61,083 nt of DNA from an uncultured Ramlibacter sp. (GCF_936925435.1 NZ_CAKZHQ010000038.1:1-61083), one strand, 5' to 3'. Shown: positions 42,378 through 51,645, counted from the stretch's first letter. Numbers and translations: made by a program. Notes: generated by a model from the sequence alone, not told the origin.

Positions 42378-42411
42378 GTTTCCCTATACTTTGATGCTGA
42401 ATATAGGAAAC
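42378..42411. repeat. Imperfect inverted repeat after leuA
   Basis: GTTTCCCTATA (42378-42388) faces TATAGGAAAC (42402-42411) across a 13-base loop, with one bulged C. There is no T-run on either strand, so it is not a standard terminator. It may be an operator or an mRNA 3' end structure. Confidence 0.5.
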
Positions 42412-42429
42412 TTACCTAAGTCATTGATC

Positions 42430-42458
42430 TTGTGTAACTTTTTTAGCTTGGGTACACT
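42430..42458 (+). promoter_or_regulatory. Sigma-70-like promoter for the D,D-endopeptidase gene
   Basis: TTGTGT (-35), a 17-bp spacer and TACACT (-10), followed by the start codon about 34 bases later behind an AGGAG ribosome binding site. The 117-bp gap is distinctly AT-rich for this window. Confidence 0.6.
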
Positions 42459-42491
42459 TCAGGTCATCTTTCGGTTTCCAGGAGTTCCTTG

Positions 42492-43547
42492 ATGCACCGT
42501 TTCGCACCGACTGCAGTGAGTAAGTCTTTGAGCCGATTCCTACAGACCGTTGCACTTGCCGCCTTTGTGGCAAGCGTCCTGCCCGCCGTCGCCCAGGCAG
42601 CCGCCAGCGACAAGGTGGTCAAAAAGCAACGCGGCGCTACCGCTGGCAAGCGGGTTTCCCAAAATGCCGTTGTGACTGCCAAGCGGAGCCCAGCAGCGCT
42701 GCGGGTTGCCGCGCCAGCGCGCCTGTCCTTCGGCCAGCTTTTAGGCTTGCACAGCACGCAGGACCAACTGGACCTCAAGTCCAGCGTGGCCCTGGTGATC
42801 GACCAGGACACCCGCGAAGTGCTGTTTTCCAAGAACGATTCGGCCGTGCTGCCGATCGCCTCGCTCACCAAGCTGATGACCGGCATGGTCATCAGCGAGG
42901 CCAAGTTGCCGATGGACGAGGTCATCACCATCAGCCAGGACGACGTGGACACCGAGAAGGGCAGCAGCTCGCGCCTGAAGGTGGGCACCACCCTGACGCG
43001 CGGCGAAGCCCTGCACCTGGCGCTGATGTCCAGCGAGAACCGCGCCGCCCATGCCCTGGGCCGCACCTTTCCGGGCGGCATGACGGCCTTCGTCACACTG
43101 ATGAATTCCCGTGCCGGCTTGCTGGGCATGAACGACACGCGCTACGTCGAACCCACCGGACTGTCCAGCCGCAACCAGTCCAGCGCCAAGGACCTGGTCA
43201 CACTGGTGAGCAAGGCCCACCAGGATCCGGTGCTGCGCGAGTTCAGCACCTCGCCGGGCTACCAGATGGCCGTGGGCAACCGCACCCTGCAGTACAACAA
43301 CACCAACCGCCTGGTCAAGAACCCGGACTGGGACATCGGCCTGCAGAAAACCGGCTACATCTCCGAAGCCGGCCAGTGCCTGGTGATGCAGGCCAAGGTC
43401 TCTGGCCGTAAGCTGATCATGGTGTTCCTGGACTCGGCGGGCAAACTCAGCCGCATCGGCGATGCCGAGCGCGTGCGCAAGTGGGTGGAGTCCAATCCCG
43501 TCACGGCGCCGGCTGTCGGCACGGTGGTCCGCCAAGTCAACGGATAA
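42492..43547 (+). CDS. pbpG: D-alanyl-D-alanine endopeptidase (PBP7/8 family)
   Basis: A 351-residue periplasmic serine peptidase that cleaves cross-links in peptidoglycan. A signal peptide covers about residues 1-38 (hydrophobic VALAAFVASVLPAVAQAA). The three penicillin-binding motifs are SLTK (nucleophile Ser), SEN in MSSENRAAH and KTG in GLQKTGYISEAG. The region between (about 40-80) is a basic linker. Start ATG 42492. The gene has its own promoter and terminator, so it is monocistronic. Confidence 0.94.
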   Translation: MHRFAPTAVSKSLSRFLQTVALAAFVASVLPAVAQAAASDKVVKKQRGATAGKRVSQNAVVTAKRSPAALRVAAPARLSFGQLLGLHSTQDQLDLKSSVALVIDQDTREVLFSKNDSAVLPIASLTKLMTGMVISEAKLPMDEVITISQDDVDTEKGSSSRLKVGTTLTRGEALHLALMSSENRAAHALGRTFPGGMTAFVTLMNSRAGLLGMNDTRYVEPTGLSSRNQSSAKDLVTLVSKAHQDPVLREFSTSPGYQMAVGNRTLQYNNTNRLVKNPDWDIGLQKTGYISEAGQCLVMQAKVSGRKLIMVFLDSAGKLSRIGDAERVRKWVESNPVTAPAVGTVVRQVNG

Positions 43548-43564
43548 CCCGCTTCGCTCCAGAA

Positions 43565-43592
43565 ACACGGCCCCGATGGGGCCGTGTCCTTT
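43565..43592 (+). terminator. Rho-independent terminator after the endopeptidase gene
   Basis: A 10-bp stem (ACACGGCCCC with GGGGCCGTGT), GAT loop and CCTTTT tail, 17 bp after the stop codon and before the convergent IclR gene. Confidence 0.85.
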
Positions 43593-43607
43593 TGGAGGGG
43601 CAGGAAG

Positions 43608-44387
43608 TCAGGGGGCTTTGTGGCCCAGGGCGGCCGAGATCTCGTTGGCGGTTGCCTGCAGTTTGCTCAGCCATCCCTCGTCCAACCGGTCGGCCGGCGC
43701 CGAGATCGACAGGCCCGCCACCAGGCGGCTCTGGTCGTCATAGATGCCGGCAGCCATGCAGCGCACGCCCAGTTCCAACTCCTCGTTGTCACGGGCGATG
43801 CCGTACTGCCTGGCCTTGGCCAATTCGCGTTCAAGCTGTGGCAACTGGGTGATGCTGTTGCGGGTGTGGCCCGCCAGGCCGGTGCGGGTGGCATAGGCGC
43901 GCACACGCTGGGTTTCATCCGCAGCCAGGAAGAGTTTGCCGGTGGACGTCAGGTGCAGCGGCGCCCGCCCACCGATGGCCCGCACTACCTGCATGCCTGA
44001 GCGCTCGCTGTAGGCGCGCTCGATGTAGACGATCTCATCGCCCTGGCGCATGCTCAGGTTCACCGGTTGCTGGATCAGCTTGTGCAACTCGCGCATGGGC
44101 AGCAGCGCGGCATCGCGCACGTTCAGCCGTCCCTTGACGAGGTTGCCCAGTTCCAGCAGACGCATGCCCAGGCGGTAGTTGCCAGCTTCGGGACGGTCAA
44201 CGAAGCGGCCGGAAGCCAGGTCGTTGAGGATGCGGTGTGTGGTGGAGGGATGCAGGCCGGTGCGTTCGCTGATTTCCTTGAGGGACATCGCTTCCTCGCG
44301 CGAGGCCAGCACATCGATCAGCGAGAACATGCGCTCGATGACCTGGATGGTGGGGGTGGCGTGGGCGCCGGGAGCGGACTTTCTCAT
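43608..44387 (-). CDS. IclR-family transcriptional regulator
   Basis: A 259-residue regulator with an N-terminal winged helix-turn-helix (TPTIQVIERMFSLIDVLA and MSLKEISERTGLHPSTTHRI) and the C-terminal IclR effector domain (about 85-255; GRAPLHLTSTGKLFLAA, RDNEELELGVRCMAAGIYD, VAGLSISAPADRL). The Cys in VRCMAAG is usual for the domain. No catabolic operon is adjacent, so the target is unknown; the neighbours downstream and upstream are housekeeping genes. Confidence 0.93.
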   Translation of the reverse strand: MRKSAPGAHATPTIQVIERMFSLIDVLASREEAMSLKEISERTGLHPSTTHRILNDLASGRFVDRPEAGNYRLGMRLLELGNLVKGRLNVRDAALLPMRELHKLIQQPVNLSMRQGDEIVYIERAYSERSGMQVVRAIGGRAPLHLTSTGKLFLAADETQRVRAYATRTGLAGHTRNSITQLPQLERELAKARQYGIARDNEELELGVRCMAAGIYDDQSRLVAGLSISAPADRLDEGWLSKLQATANEISAALGHKAP

Positions 44388-44414
44388 GCGGGGACTCGGT
44401 GGTGTCCCGCGATT

Positions 44415-45164
44415 TTACTTTGTGAAATCAGAGCCTGCCAACCAGCGGCCGTCTTTGAGCGTTTCATGCGGGACGAAGCGGGCCTTGTAGTTCATCTTCG
44501 GGCTCTCGGAGATCCAGTAGCCCAGGTAGACGTGGGGCAGCTTGAGCTTGCGGGCCTGGTCGATCTGCCACAGGACGCTGTAGGTCCCATAGTTGGCCGC
44601 ACTGTCAGGCTCGTAGAAGGTGTAGACGGCCGAGATGCCGTCCCCCAGCACATCCAGGATGGACACCATGCGCAAAGGCCCCTGCGAGCCGTCGGCCTGC
44701 GTTTCCCGGAACTCGACCAGGCGCGAATTGACGCGGCTTTGCAGCAGGAACTGGGTGTACTGATCGATGCTGTCGTGGTCCATGCCGCCGCCCGCATGGC
44801 GGCCGGTCTGGTAGCGCAGGTAGAGCTGGTAGTGCTCCGGCACGAAGCACAGCTTCAGGACCCGGGCCTGCAGGTTCTGGTGCCTGGTCCAGGCACGGCG
44901 CTGGCTGCGGTCCGGTTTGAACTGTTCGGCGAGCACGCGCATCGGCACGCAGGCGCGGCAACCGTCGCAATACGGCCGGTAGGTGAACATGCCGCTGCGC
45001 CGGAAGCCGTTGGTCACCAGTTCGGAATAGGCATCGTTGTGGATCAGGTGGCTGGGCGTGGCGACCTGGGAGCGCGCCTGCTTGCCCGGCAGGTAGCTGC
45101 ACGGGTAGGGCGCGGTGGCATAGAACTGCAGGGTCTGGAGCGGAAGATCCTTGAGGTGGGTCAT
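44415..45164 (-). CDS. bpt: Aspartate/glutamate leucyltransferase (N-degron pathway)
   Basis: A 249-residue aminoacyl-tRNA-protein transferase that adds Leu to proteins with N-terminal Asp or Glu, marking them for ClpAP degradation. It matches the bacterial ATE-like Bpt family: the N-terminal Cys set in [14 protein letters not shown] and [17 protein letters not shown], then [10 protein letters not shown] and [14 protein letters not shown] sequence ([12 protein letters not shown]). The paired aat gene lies 63 bp upstream on the same strand, so they form a functional pair. Confidence 0.95.
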   Translation of the reverse strand: MTHLKDLPLQTLQFYATAPYPCSYLPGKQARSQVATPSHLIHNDAYSELVTNGFRRSGMFTYRPYCDGCRACVPMRVLAEQFKPDRSQRRAWTRHQNLQARVLKLCFVPEHYQLYLRYQTGRHAGGGMDHDSIDQYTQFLLQSRVNSRLVEFRETQADGSQGPLRMVSILDVLGDGISAVYTFYEPDSAANYGTYSVLWQIDQARKLKLPHVYLGYWISESPKMNYKARFVPHETLKDGRWLAGSDFTK

Positions 45165-45227
45165 GCGAGGCTCATCGCGTCAGGCTTCACACCAGTATAC
45201 GCACACCGGTTCTGCGCGACAGCGCGT

Positions 45228-45962
45228 TCAATCTGCAAGCAGCTGCGCCCAGAGGCTGCGCTCGAAGCGCCACGCAACGGGGGGCTTGGCCACGTTGTAC
45301 GCCACCTGCCGGACAAATTCATCACGCGGCACTTCACGCGCGCCCAGCGACGCCAGGTGCCGCGTGTTCTGCTGGCAGTCGATGGGCCCGAGGCCATGGG
45401 CGCGGCAGAACGCAACGAGCGCCGCCAGCGCGATCTTGGAGGCGTCCGGTACGCGGGTGAACATCGACTCGCCGAACACGGCCTGGCCGATCGCCACGCA
45501 ATACAGCCCGCCGGCCAGTTGGCCGTCGATCCAGGTCTCCACACTGTGCGCGAAGCCCGCGCGGTGCAAGTCGCTGTAGGCGCGCACCATGGCCGGCAGG
45601 ATCCAGGTGCCGGCCTGGCCCTCGCGCGGGCTGGCCGAACAGGCGCCGATGACATCGTCGAAGGCCGTGTCCATGCGCACTTCGCAGTGCGGGCTGGAGG
45701 CGAATCTGACCAGGGTCTTGCGTAGCGAGCGGTGCAGCCTGAAGTCGCCGGTGTGCAGCACCATGCGGGGGTCGGTGCTCCACCACAAGATGGGCTGACC
45801 CTCGCTGAACCAGGGAAAGATGCCCGCCGTGTAGGCGCGCCGCAGGCTTTCCACGTCCAGCGCGCCGCCGGCAGCCAGCAGGCCGGGCGCGGGCTGCACT
45901 GCATCCCATGCCGTGCTCACGGGGGGAAAGGGTTCACCAGGGTCCAGCCAGGGCAGTTGCAT
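45228..45962 (-). CDS. aat: Leucyl/phenylalanyl-tRNA--protein transferase
   Basis: A 244-residue enzyme that adds Leu or Phe to proteins with N-terminal Lys or Arg, creating N-degrons for ClpS/ClpAP. Family markers are the N-terminal FPPVSTAW, GLLAAGGALDVESLRRAY, GIFPWFSEGQPILWWSTDPR, and FGESMFTR and CQQNTRHLASLGAR later. The start is set at ATG 45962 (MQLPWLDPGEPF), in agreement with the family; an upstream in-frame ATG runs into the terminator hairpin. Separated by a terminator from the tRNA gene on the same strand. Confidence 0.94.
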   Translation of the reverse strand: MQLPWLDPGEPFPPVSTAWDAVQPAPGLLAAGGALDVESLRRAYTAGIFPWFSEGQPILWWSTDPRMVLHTGDFRLHRSLRKTLVRFASSPHCEVRMDTAFDDVIGACSASPREGQAGTWILPAMVRAYSDLHRAGFAHSVETWIDGQLAGGLYCVAIGQAVFGESMFTRVPDASKIALAALVAFCRAHGLGPIDCQQNTRHLASLGAREVPRDEFVRQVAYNVAKPPVAWRFERSLWAQLLAD

Positions 45963-45970
45963 GGGCACAA

Positions 45971-46004
45971 AGAAAAAGGCCTGCAACACGCGTTGCAGGC
46001 CTTT
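45971..46004 (-). terminator. Terminator downstream of tRNA-Asn
   Basis: A 13-bp perfect stem (AAAGGCCTGCAAC with its complement, ACGC loop). On the minus strand it is followed by TTTTTCTTT, so it ends the tRNA-Asn transcript just before aat. Confidence 0.85.
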
Positions 46005-46011
46005 ATTGTGG

Positions 46012-46087
46012 TGGCTCCTCGACCTGGGCTCGAACCAGGGACCTACGGATTAACAGTCCGGCGCTCTACCGACTGAGCTATCGAGGA
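46012..46087 (-). tRNA. tRNA-Asn (GTT anticodon)
   Basis: On the minus strand the 76-base gene folds as a normal cloverleaf: acceptor arms TCCTCGA and TCGAGGA, D-loop AGCTCAGTCGGTAGAGC, anticodon arm with GTT inside CTGTTAATC, and T-arm CCTGGTTCGAGCCCAGG. CCA is encoded (46014-46012). The flanks show no direct repeat or integrase, so it is not visibly used as an attachment site. Confidence 0.96.
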
Positions 46088-46203
46088 ACAAGCCTCAGAT
46101 TATAGCGTCATTTTTGAACCATTCCTGGCGTGAGGTGGCCGGAGAAACAGCATGTGGCAACCCACCTTTTCCCCGCGCCCTTTTTCGGGGGCTGTGGTAT
46201 CGC

Positions 46204-46212
46204 TGCGATAAT
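46204..46212 (+). promoter_or_regulatory. Extended -10 upstream of the TPP riboswitch
   Basis: TGCGATAAT ends about 10 bases before the riboswitch and should give a transcription start near 46220. It is the same nonamer seen in front of ilvB and the sigma-factor operon. No clear -35 element is present. Confidence 0.45.
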
Positions 46213-46222
46213 CCGGCCAGCT

Positions 46223-46306
46223 AGAGGTGTCCCGGGTGGCGCAAGCCACAGGGGACTGAGAAACACTCTTAGAACCTGATCTGGGTCATTCCAGCGGAGG
46301 GAAGCG
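46223..46306 (+). promoter_or_regulatory. TPP (thi-box) riboswitch upstream of thiM
   Basis: Conserved thi-box elements are in order: GGTGTCCC, the pyrimidine-sensing GGGGACTGAGA, TTAGAACCTGATCTGG and the closing CCAGCGGAGGGAAGC. The distance from its 3' end to the thiM start is 57 bases and contains no T-run terminator. A GC-rich segment (CCCGGGTCGCAACCCGAC) lies next to the AAGGA ribosome binding site, so translational control is more likely. Confidence 0.92.
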
Positions 46307-46363
46307 TCACCAGTCTGGCCTTCCTGTCGCGCGGTCCCCGGGTCGCAACCCGACAAGGACTCC

Positions 46364-47197
46364 ATGGCCGCCACCCTTACCGCTTCCGATCTCTGGGCCG
46401 ACATCACCGCCGTCCGCGCGCGTTCGCCGCTGGTGCACAGCATCACCAACCTGGTGGTGATCAACCTCAACGCCAATGTGCTGCTGGCCGCCGGCGCCTC
46501 GCCGGTGATGGCGCATGCGCATGAGGAAGTGGCCGACATGGTGGGCATCGCCCAGTCGCTGGTGGTCAACATCGGCACGCTCGATCCCTACTGGGTGCGC
46601 AGCATGGAACTGGCCATGCAGGCCGCCGGCGCGCGCGGCATCCCCATGGTGCTGGACCCGGTGGGCGCGGGCGCCACCCCTTACCGCAACCAGACCCTGG
46701 AGCGCCTGCTCGACGCCGCGCTGCCCAGCGTCATCCGCGGCAACGGCTCGGAAATCATGAGCACCGCCGGCGCCGCCATCAAGACCCGCGGCGTGGACAG
46801 CAGCGCGGCTGCGAACGACGCCCTGGGCGCGGCGCAGGCCCTGGTGCAGCGCACGCGCGGCACGGTCTGCGTCAGCGGCGCGACCGACCATGTGCTGGAC
46901 GCCCAGCACCGCTGGAGCCGCCTCTCCAACGGCCATGAGTGGATGACGCGCATCACCGGCGTGGGCTGCTCGGCCACGGCGTTGATCGGTGCCTTCTGCG
47001 CGGTGCAGCCCGACGCCTGGCGCGCCACCACGGCGGCCATGGCCTTGCTGGGCGTGGCCGGCGAGGTGGCGGCTGAGAAGGCGCAGGCGGCGGGCCAGGG
47101 CGTGGGCAGCATGCAGGCCCTGCTGTTGGACGCGCTGCAACTGCTGGACCAGACCAGCTTCGAGCAGCGCCTGCGCCTGGAGACGGCCCAGTGGTGA
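46364..47197 (+). CDS. thiM: Hydroxyethylthiazole kinase
   Basis: A 277-residue kinase that phosphorylates the thiazole moiety for thiamine salvage. Family markers are [46 protein letters not shown], and the ATP-binding [10 protein letters not shown]. The catalytic Cys is in [14 protein letters not shown]. The gene starts 57 bases after the TPP riboswitch and overlaps thiE by four bases (GTGA). Confidence 0.95.
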   Translation: MAATLTASDLWADITAVRARSPLVHSITNLVVINLNANVLLAAGASPVMAHAHEEVADMVGIAQSLVVNIGTLDPYWVRSMELAMQAAGARGIPMVLDPVGAGATPYRNQTLERLLDAALPSVIRGNGSEIMSTAGAAIKTRGVDSSAAANDALGAAQALVQRTRGTVCVSGATDHVLDAQHRWSRLSNGHEWMTRITGVGCSATALIGAFCAVQPDAWRATTAAMALLGVAGEVAAEKAQAAGQGVGSMQALLLDALQLLDQTSFEQRLRLETAQW

Positions 47198-47838
47198 AAG
47201 ATCCTGCTGCCTTGCGCAGCCTGTTGCGGCTCTACCTGGTCACCGACCAGGCGCTGTGCCGCGGCCGCACGCTGGCCGAGATCGTCGATGCGGCCGTGCA
47301 AGGCGGCGTCACATGCGTGCAGTTGCGCGAAAAGCAGCTGGCAACGCGCGACTTTCTGGCCCAGGCCCTGATGCTCAAGACCTTGCTGGCGCCCCGGGGC
47401 ATCCCCCTGGTCATCAACGACCGCATCGATGTGGCCCTGGCCTGCGGCGCCGAGGGCGTGCATCTGGGCCAGGGCGACATGCCGGCCGACGAGGCCCGCC
47501 GCCTGTTGCCGCCCGGTGTCTTCATCGGCTGGTCGGTGGAGACAGCGCAAGATGTGGAGCGCAGCGCCGCCATGCCGGTCGACTATCTCGGCGTGAGCCC
47601 GGTGTTCGCCACGCCCACCAAGACGGACACCAAGACACCCTGGGGCCTGGAAGGCCTGCGCCGCGTGCGTGCCGCAAGCGGGCTGCCCCTGGTGGCCATA
47701 GGCGGCATCCATCCCGGCAACGCGGCGGACGTGCTGCGCGCCGGCGCCGACGGCCTGGCCGTGGTCAGCGCCCTGTGCGCCGCCGACGACCCGCGCGCCG
47801 CGGCCCTCGACTTCCACCAACACATGGCCCACGCATGA
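47194..47838 (+). CDS. thiE: Thiamine-phosphate synthase
   Basis: A TIM-barrel enzyme of about 214 residues joining thiazole phosphate and HMP pyrophosphate into thiamine phosphate. Family segments: [54 protein letters not shown] and [12 protein letters not shown]. The start is one of two adjacent GTG codons; the second (47194) overlaps the thiM TGA as GTGA and is preferred. Part of the thiM-thiE-thiD riboswitch operon. Confidence 0.94.
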   Translation: MKDPAALRSLLRLYLVTDQALCRGRTLAEIVDAAVQGGVTCVQLREKQLATRDFLAQALMLKTLLAPRGIPLVINDRIDVALACGAEGVHLGQGDMPADEARRLLPPGVFIGWSVETAQDVERSAAMPVDYLGVSPVFATPTKTDTKTPWGLEGLRRVRAASGLPLVAIGGIHPGNAADVLRAGADGLAVVSALCAADDPRAAALDFHQHMAHA

Positions 47839-47893
47839 GCCACCGGGCCGCCCCAAGGCGAATTCACCGCAGCGCGCCGCGCGAAGGTTTCCT

Positions 47894-48724
47894 ATGAGCG
47901 AATCGCAATACCCCAGAGTCCTGTCCATCGCCGGTTCCGACAGTGGTGGCGGCGCCGGCATCCAGGCCGACCTCAAGACCTTTTCCGCGCTGGGCTGCTA
48001 CGGCATGACGGCGATCACCGCGCTGACGGCGCAGAACACTTGTGGCGTCAGCGGCATCCATGCCGTGCCGCCGGCCTTCCTGAAGGCTCAGCTGCAGGCC
48101 GTGATCGAGGACATCGGTGTGCATGCGGTGAAGATCGGCATGCTGCACGCGCCGGAGATCGTCGAGGTTGTGGCCTGGGCCATCGACACCTACAAGCTGC
48201 CCAACGTGGTGCTCGATCCGGTGATGGTCGCCACCAGCGGCGACCGGCTGATCGCGCAGGAGACGGTGCAGGTGCTGGTGCGTGAACTCTTCCCGCGCGC
48301 CGTGCTGGTCACGCCCAACCTGGACGAGGCGGCGCTGCTGCTGGGCCGGGAGCTGCCCGACGTGGACTCCCTGCAGCCGGCAGCGGTCGACCTGCTGGCC
48401 CTGGGCGCCCGCGCCGTGCTGCTCAAGGGCGGCCACCTGCCTGGTGATGATCTGGTCGATCTGCTGGCCCAGGAGGGGCAATTGCTGGAAAGCATGCACG
48501 GCAGACGCATTGCCAGTAACAACACCCACGGCACGGGCTGCACGCTGTCGTCGGCGATCGCTTGCGGCCTGGCCCTGGGCCAGAGCCTGCCGCAGGCGGT
48601 GGTCCAGGCGCGTGCCTATGTGCGTGCCGCATTGGCAGCGGGGGCGGGCGTGCGCACCGGCCACGGCCACGGTCCGCTCAACCACGGCCACGCGCCGCTG
48701 CCGGCGCGCTTGCTGCCGGTCTAG
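47894..48724 (+). CDS. thiD: HMP/HMP-phosphate kinase
   Basis: A 276-residue kinase for two successive phosphorylations of hydroxymethylpyrimidine. Markers are VLSIAGSDSGGGAGIQADLK at the N-terminus, DPVMVATSGDRLI, LVTPNLDEAALL, VLLKGGHL and the C-terminal NNTHGTGCTLSSAIA. The C-terminus is unusually His/Gly-rich (TGHGHGPLNHGHAP), perhaps a local metal-binding tail. It starts 55 bp after thiE and closes the salvage operon. Confidence 0.95.
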   Translation: MSESQYPRVLSIAGSDSGGGAGIQADLKTFSALGCYGMTAITALTAQNTCGVSGIHAVPPAFLKAQLQAVIEDIGVHAVKIGMLHAPEIVEVVAWAIDTYKLPNVVLDPVMVATSGDRLIAQETVQVLVRELFPRAVLVTPNLDEAALLLGRELPDVDSLQPAAVDLLALGARAVLLKGGHLPGDDLVDLLAQEGQLLESMHGRRIASNNTHGTGCTLSSAIACGLALGQSLPQAVVQARAYVRAALAAGAGVRTGHGHGPLNHGHAPLPARLLPV

Positions 48725-48734
48725 CCTGGCCGCT

Positions 48735-50030
48735 TCATGCGGCCTTGGGCCGCGTGGCCCAGGCCAGGGTGAAGCTCAAGACCAGCGCCGGCAGGGCGGC
48801 GCCCAGGCTGGGCGCCAGTTCCTTGCACAGGTAGTAGGTGGCGATGCCGGCAAACCAGATCGCAATCGGCACGGCCTTGGCCTTGGGCGCGCGCGCCAGC
48901 AGCGCCACCGCATCCGTGCCGAAGGCCAGGCGGCCGAGGATCACGCCGAACAGCGGCACGAACACCGAGCTGAGCATCAGCAGGAAGGGCTCCAGGCTGT
49001 GCATGGGCAGGGCCAGGGCCAGCAGCGTGCACACTGCTGCCATCGCCAGGCCCCAGCGCCGGATGCTCCAGCGCGGCAACAGGCTGTGGCTGGAGACCGC
49101 GCCGGAATAGGCATCGCCGTAGGCGTTGTCCACTTCATCGATCAGGATCAGCGACAGCGCCAGCAGGCCGCCCTGGGCCAGCAGCAGGGCCGTCACCAGG
49201 TCGGTGCTGGGCAGGGTGATGGCCACCAGCACGCCCAGGGCATAGCACCAGATGTTGGCGATGGCGTAACCCAGCCAGGTGCCGCGCAGCGCGGCGCGGC
49301 CGTCCGAACCGTGGCGGGCGTAGTCGGCCACCAGGGGCAGCCAGGAGATCGGCATGGCGATCACCAGGTCCAGCGCCGGCAGCACGCCCATGCCGCCTTC
49401 GCCCTTGCGTTGCCACAGCGTTTCCCAGCCCTGGGCCTGGGCCAGTGACAGGAACTGCCAGGTCAGCCAGACCAGCGACAGCACCACCAGCGGCAGCGCG
49501 ATGCGCGAGACCAGGCGGCGCACCAGGGTCACCATGGAGCCGCTGACCAGCAGGGCGACCAGGCCGCCCCACAGCAGCGTCGCGGCCAACGGCCACCAGG
49601 CCGCCGGTGTGGCACCGCCTTGCTTGGCGATAGCCAGCGTGGCGTCGCGCATGACGACGATCTCGAAGCTGCCCCAACCCACCAGCTGCACGATGTTCAG
49701 AACGATGGGCAGGCCGGCGAAGCCGCTGCCGTAGACGGCGTGCATCAGGCCGGCGCTGGCCAGGCCGCTGTCGCAGCCCAGCTTGGCCACCCAGGCCAGC
49801 AGGCCGGCGCCGATAACGGAGCCGACGACGATGGCCAGCAAGGCCTGCTGCGGGCCCAGGGCCGGCACCAGATACGCGCCGACCTGCATCACCAGCAGGC
49901 CCACGCCCAGGCTGAACCACAGGGCCGCGTGGTCGCGCCAGGCAAAGGCGCGCTCGGCACTGGCCACGGGGGTCAGCGCCAGGTTGGCGGGTGAGGAAGG
50001 CAGCGTTGCTGCGGAAGACGTGTTGGCCAT
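48735..50030 (-). CDS. cytX: Putative hydroxymethylpyrimidine transporter CytX
   Basis: A membrane protein of 431 residues with about 12 hydrophobic segments, of the NCS1 nucleobase/cytosine permease superfamily. The CytX group is named by association with TPP riboswitches, and such a riboswitch lies directly upstream. Visible family sequence includes LWFSLGVGLLVMQVGAYLVP, VVGSVIGAGLLAWVAKLG and SWLPLVADYARHG. Import of HMP, to be used by ThiD, is the likely role. Start ATG 50030 (MANTSSAATLP). Confidence 0.9.
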   Translation of the reverse strand: MANTSSAATLPSSPANLALTPVASAERAFAWRDHAALWFSLGVGLLVMQVGAYLVPALGPQQALLAIVVGSVIGAGLLAWVAKLGCDSGLASAGLMHAVYGSGFAGLPIVLNIVQLVGWGSFEIVVMRDATLAIAKQGGATPAAWWPLAATLLWGGLVALLVSGSMVTLVRRLVSRIALPLVVLSLVWLTWQFLSLAQAQGWETLWQRKGEGGMGVLPALDLVIAMPISWLPLVADYARHGSDGRAALRGTWLGYAIANIWCYALGVLVAITLPSTDLVTALLLAQGGLLALSLILIDEVDNAYGDAYSGAVSSHSLLPRWSIRRWGLAMAAVCTLLALALPMHSLEPFLLMLSSVFVPLFGVILGRLAFGTDAVALLARAPKAKAVPIAIWFAGIATYYLCKELAPSLGAALPALVLSFTLAWATRPKAA

Positions 50031-50091
50031 CAAACTGCTCCGGGCGAAGTGATGGCAGGTCGGCGGCATGCGTGGCGATGCGCCCTGCGAT

Positions 50092-50177
50092 GCCTGCTTC
50101 CCTGCGCGAGGATTACCTCAATCAGGTTCAAAGGGACTTTCTCAGCCGCAGCCTGGCAACAGGCGCAGCACCCCTAG
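50092..50177 (-). promoter_or_regulatory. TPP (thi-box) riboswitch upstream of cytX
   Basis: Read on the minus strand, the conserved thi-box elements are AGGGGTGC, CGGCTGAGAAAGTCCC, TTTGAACCTGATTGAGG and CGCGCAGGGAAGCAGG. It lies 62 bases upstream of the cytX ATG. It begins 13 bases after the end of the ferredoxin reductase gene, so the cytX promoter must lie in the reductase coding region or the riboswitch is read from fdxA-fnr transcripts. Confidence 0.92.
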
Positions 50178-50189
50178 CGAAGGGCAATC

Positions 50190-51254
50190 TTAATCGAAGA
50201 CCGGTGTCTCGACGCCCAGCACCTTGTGCAGCTTGCGGCTGGTGGTGGTGTACTGCAGTTGCACCTTGCGGTCCGGGAAGATGAAGGGCGCGGCGCCAAA
50301 GGCGGCCAGCGCGCATTCGTGGAAGCCCGAGAGGATCAGCTTCTTCTTGCCCGGATAGGTGTTGATGTCGCCGACGGCAAAGATGCCGGGCGTGCTGGTG
50401 GAGAAGGTCTCGGTATCGACCTGCAGCTGGCGCCGCTCGATGGCCAGGCCCCAGTCGGCGATCGGGCCCAGCTTGGGGCTCAGGCCGAAGAACACCAGCA
50501 GCACGTCCAGCGGCAGCGTGCGCACCGATGCATCGCTGCCCGTGACGCTGACGCCGGTCAGCCGGCCATCGCGTTCCTCCAGGCCGGTGATCTGGCCAAC
50601 GGCGAACGCCATGGCGTTCTCGGCGCACAGCGCGCGCATCCTGGCCACCGAGGCCGGCGCGGCCTGGAAGCCGTCACGGCGGTGCAGCAGGGTCAGGCTG
50701 CGTGCGCGCTGCGGCCCCGGCTGGGCGAAATGCAGGGCCCAGTCCAGCGCCGAGTCGCCGCCACCGACCAGGACGATGTCCTTGCCGGCGAAGTCCTGCG
50801 GGTTCTTCACGCTGTAGTGGACCTGTGTGCCCTCGAAGCGCTCCAGGCCCTCGACCGCCAGCTTGCGCGGCTGGAAGGCGCCGACGCCGGCGGCAATGAA
50901 GACGGTGCGGGCCAGGAAGCGGGTTCCCTTGGAGGTCTCCAGAAAGAAGCGGCCATCGGCCTCTTGCCGCACGGTGCTGACTTCCTGGCCGAAGTGGAAC
51001 GTGGCGCCGAAGGGCTCGATCTGCTTGAGCAGGCTGGCGGTCAGCTCGCGGCCGGTGCACACCGGCACGGCGGGGATGTCATAGATCGGCTTGTCGGGGT
51101 AGAGCTCGATGCACTGGCCACCCGGGTAGGCCAGCGAGTCGATGACATGGGTCTTGATTTCCAGCAGGCCCAGCTCGAAGACCTGGAACAGGCCCACCGG
51201 GCCGGCGCCGACGATGACGGCGTCGGTCTCGATCGGCGCCTGGGGCGTGTCCAT
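50190..51254 (-). CDS. Ferredoxin--NADP+ reductase (thioredoxin-reductase-like)
   Basis: A 354-residue flavoenzyme of the TrxR-like FNR class. The FAD loop is [14 protein letters not shown] and the NAD(P) loop [15 protein letters not shown]. The redox CxxC of true thioredoxin reductase is absent, which fits FNR. SSYPGGQC-type sequence ([16 protein letters not shown]) and [20 protein letters not shown] are typical. Start ATG 51254. It directly follows fdxA (5-bp gap), so the pair should form a ferredoxin/NADPH electron-transfer unit. Confidence 0.93.
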   Translation of the reverse strand: MDTPQAPIETDAVIVGAGPVGLFQVFELGLLEIKTHVIDSLAYPGGQCIELYPDKPIYDIPAVPVCTGRELTASLLKQIEPFGATFHFGQEVSTVRQEADGRFFLETSKGTRFLARTVFIAAGVGAFQPRKLAVEGLERFEGTQVHYSVKNPQDFAGKDIVLVGGGDSALDWALHFAQPGPQRARSLTLLHRRDGFQAAPASVARMRALCAENAMAFAVGQITGLEERDGRLTGVSVTGSDASVRTLPLDVLLVFFGLSPKLGPIADWGLAIERRQLQVDTETFSTSTPGIFAVGDINTYPGKKKLILSGFHECALAAFGAAPFIFPDRKVQLQYTTTSRKLHKVLGVETPVFD

Positions 51255-51259
51255 CGCCT

Positions 51260-51589
51260 TCAGCGGACCAGCTCGGACAGCTTGCCGGTCTTGTCTTTCC
51301 ATTCATCGGCATCGGCCAGCGCCGGCTTGCGCTTGGTGATGCTTTTCCAGCCGTCGGCCTGGGCCAGTTCGACGTTGATCTTGATGAAGTTCATCTGGTC
51401 GGCCGGAATATCTTCCTCGGCATAGATGGCGTTGACCGGGCACTCGGGGATGCAGACCGCGCAGTCGATGCACTCGTCCGGGTCGATCACCAGCATGTTC
51501 GGGCCTTCGCGGAAGCAGTCCACGGGGCAGACATCCACGCAGTCGGTGTATTTGCAGCGGATACAGGATTCGGTGACGACGTGGGTCAT
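51260..51589 (-). CDS. fdxA: 7Fe ferredoxin FdxA
   Basis: A 109-residue ferredoxin. The cluster ligands are spread over [18 protein letters not shown] and [15 protein letters not shown], the pattern for one [3Fe-4S] and one [4Fe-4S] cluster. A C-terminal extension of about 50 residues is typical of FdxA. It is followed closely by an FNR gene. A likely promoter (minus-strand TAAAAT) is present in the 56-bp gap from cysN. Confidence 0.95.
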   Translation of the reverse strand: MTHVVTESCIRCKYTDCVDVCPVDCFREGPNMLVIDPDECIDCAVCIPECPVNAIYAEEDIPADQMNFIKINVELAQADGWKSITKRKPALADADEWKDKTGKLSELVR

Positions 51590-51645
51590 GGAGAGTTTTT
51601 TCTTGGCTCGGGGAAACCCTGAATTTTAGCTTCCCGCGAAAGCCC

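Noticed and set aside
46012..46087. tRNA-Asn as an integration site
   Set aside because: No integrase, no direct repeat of the tRNA 3' end and no composition change nearby; both flanks are housekeeping genes.
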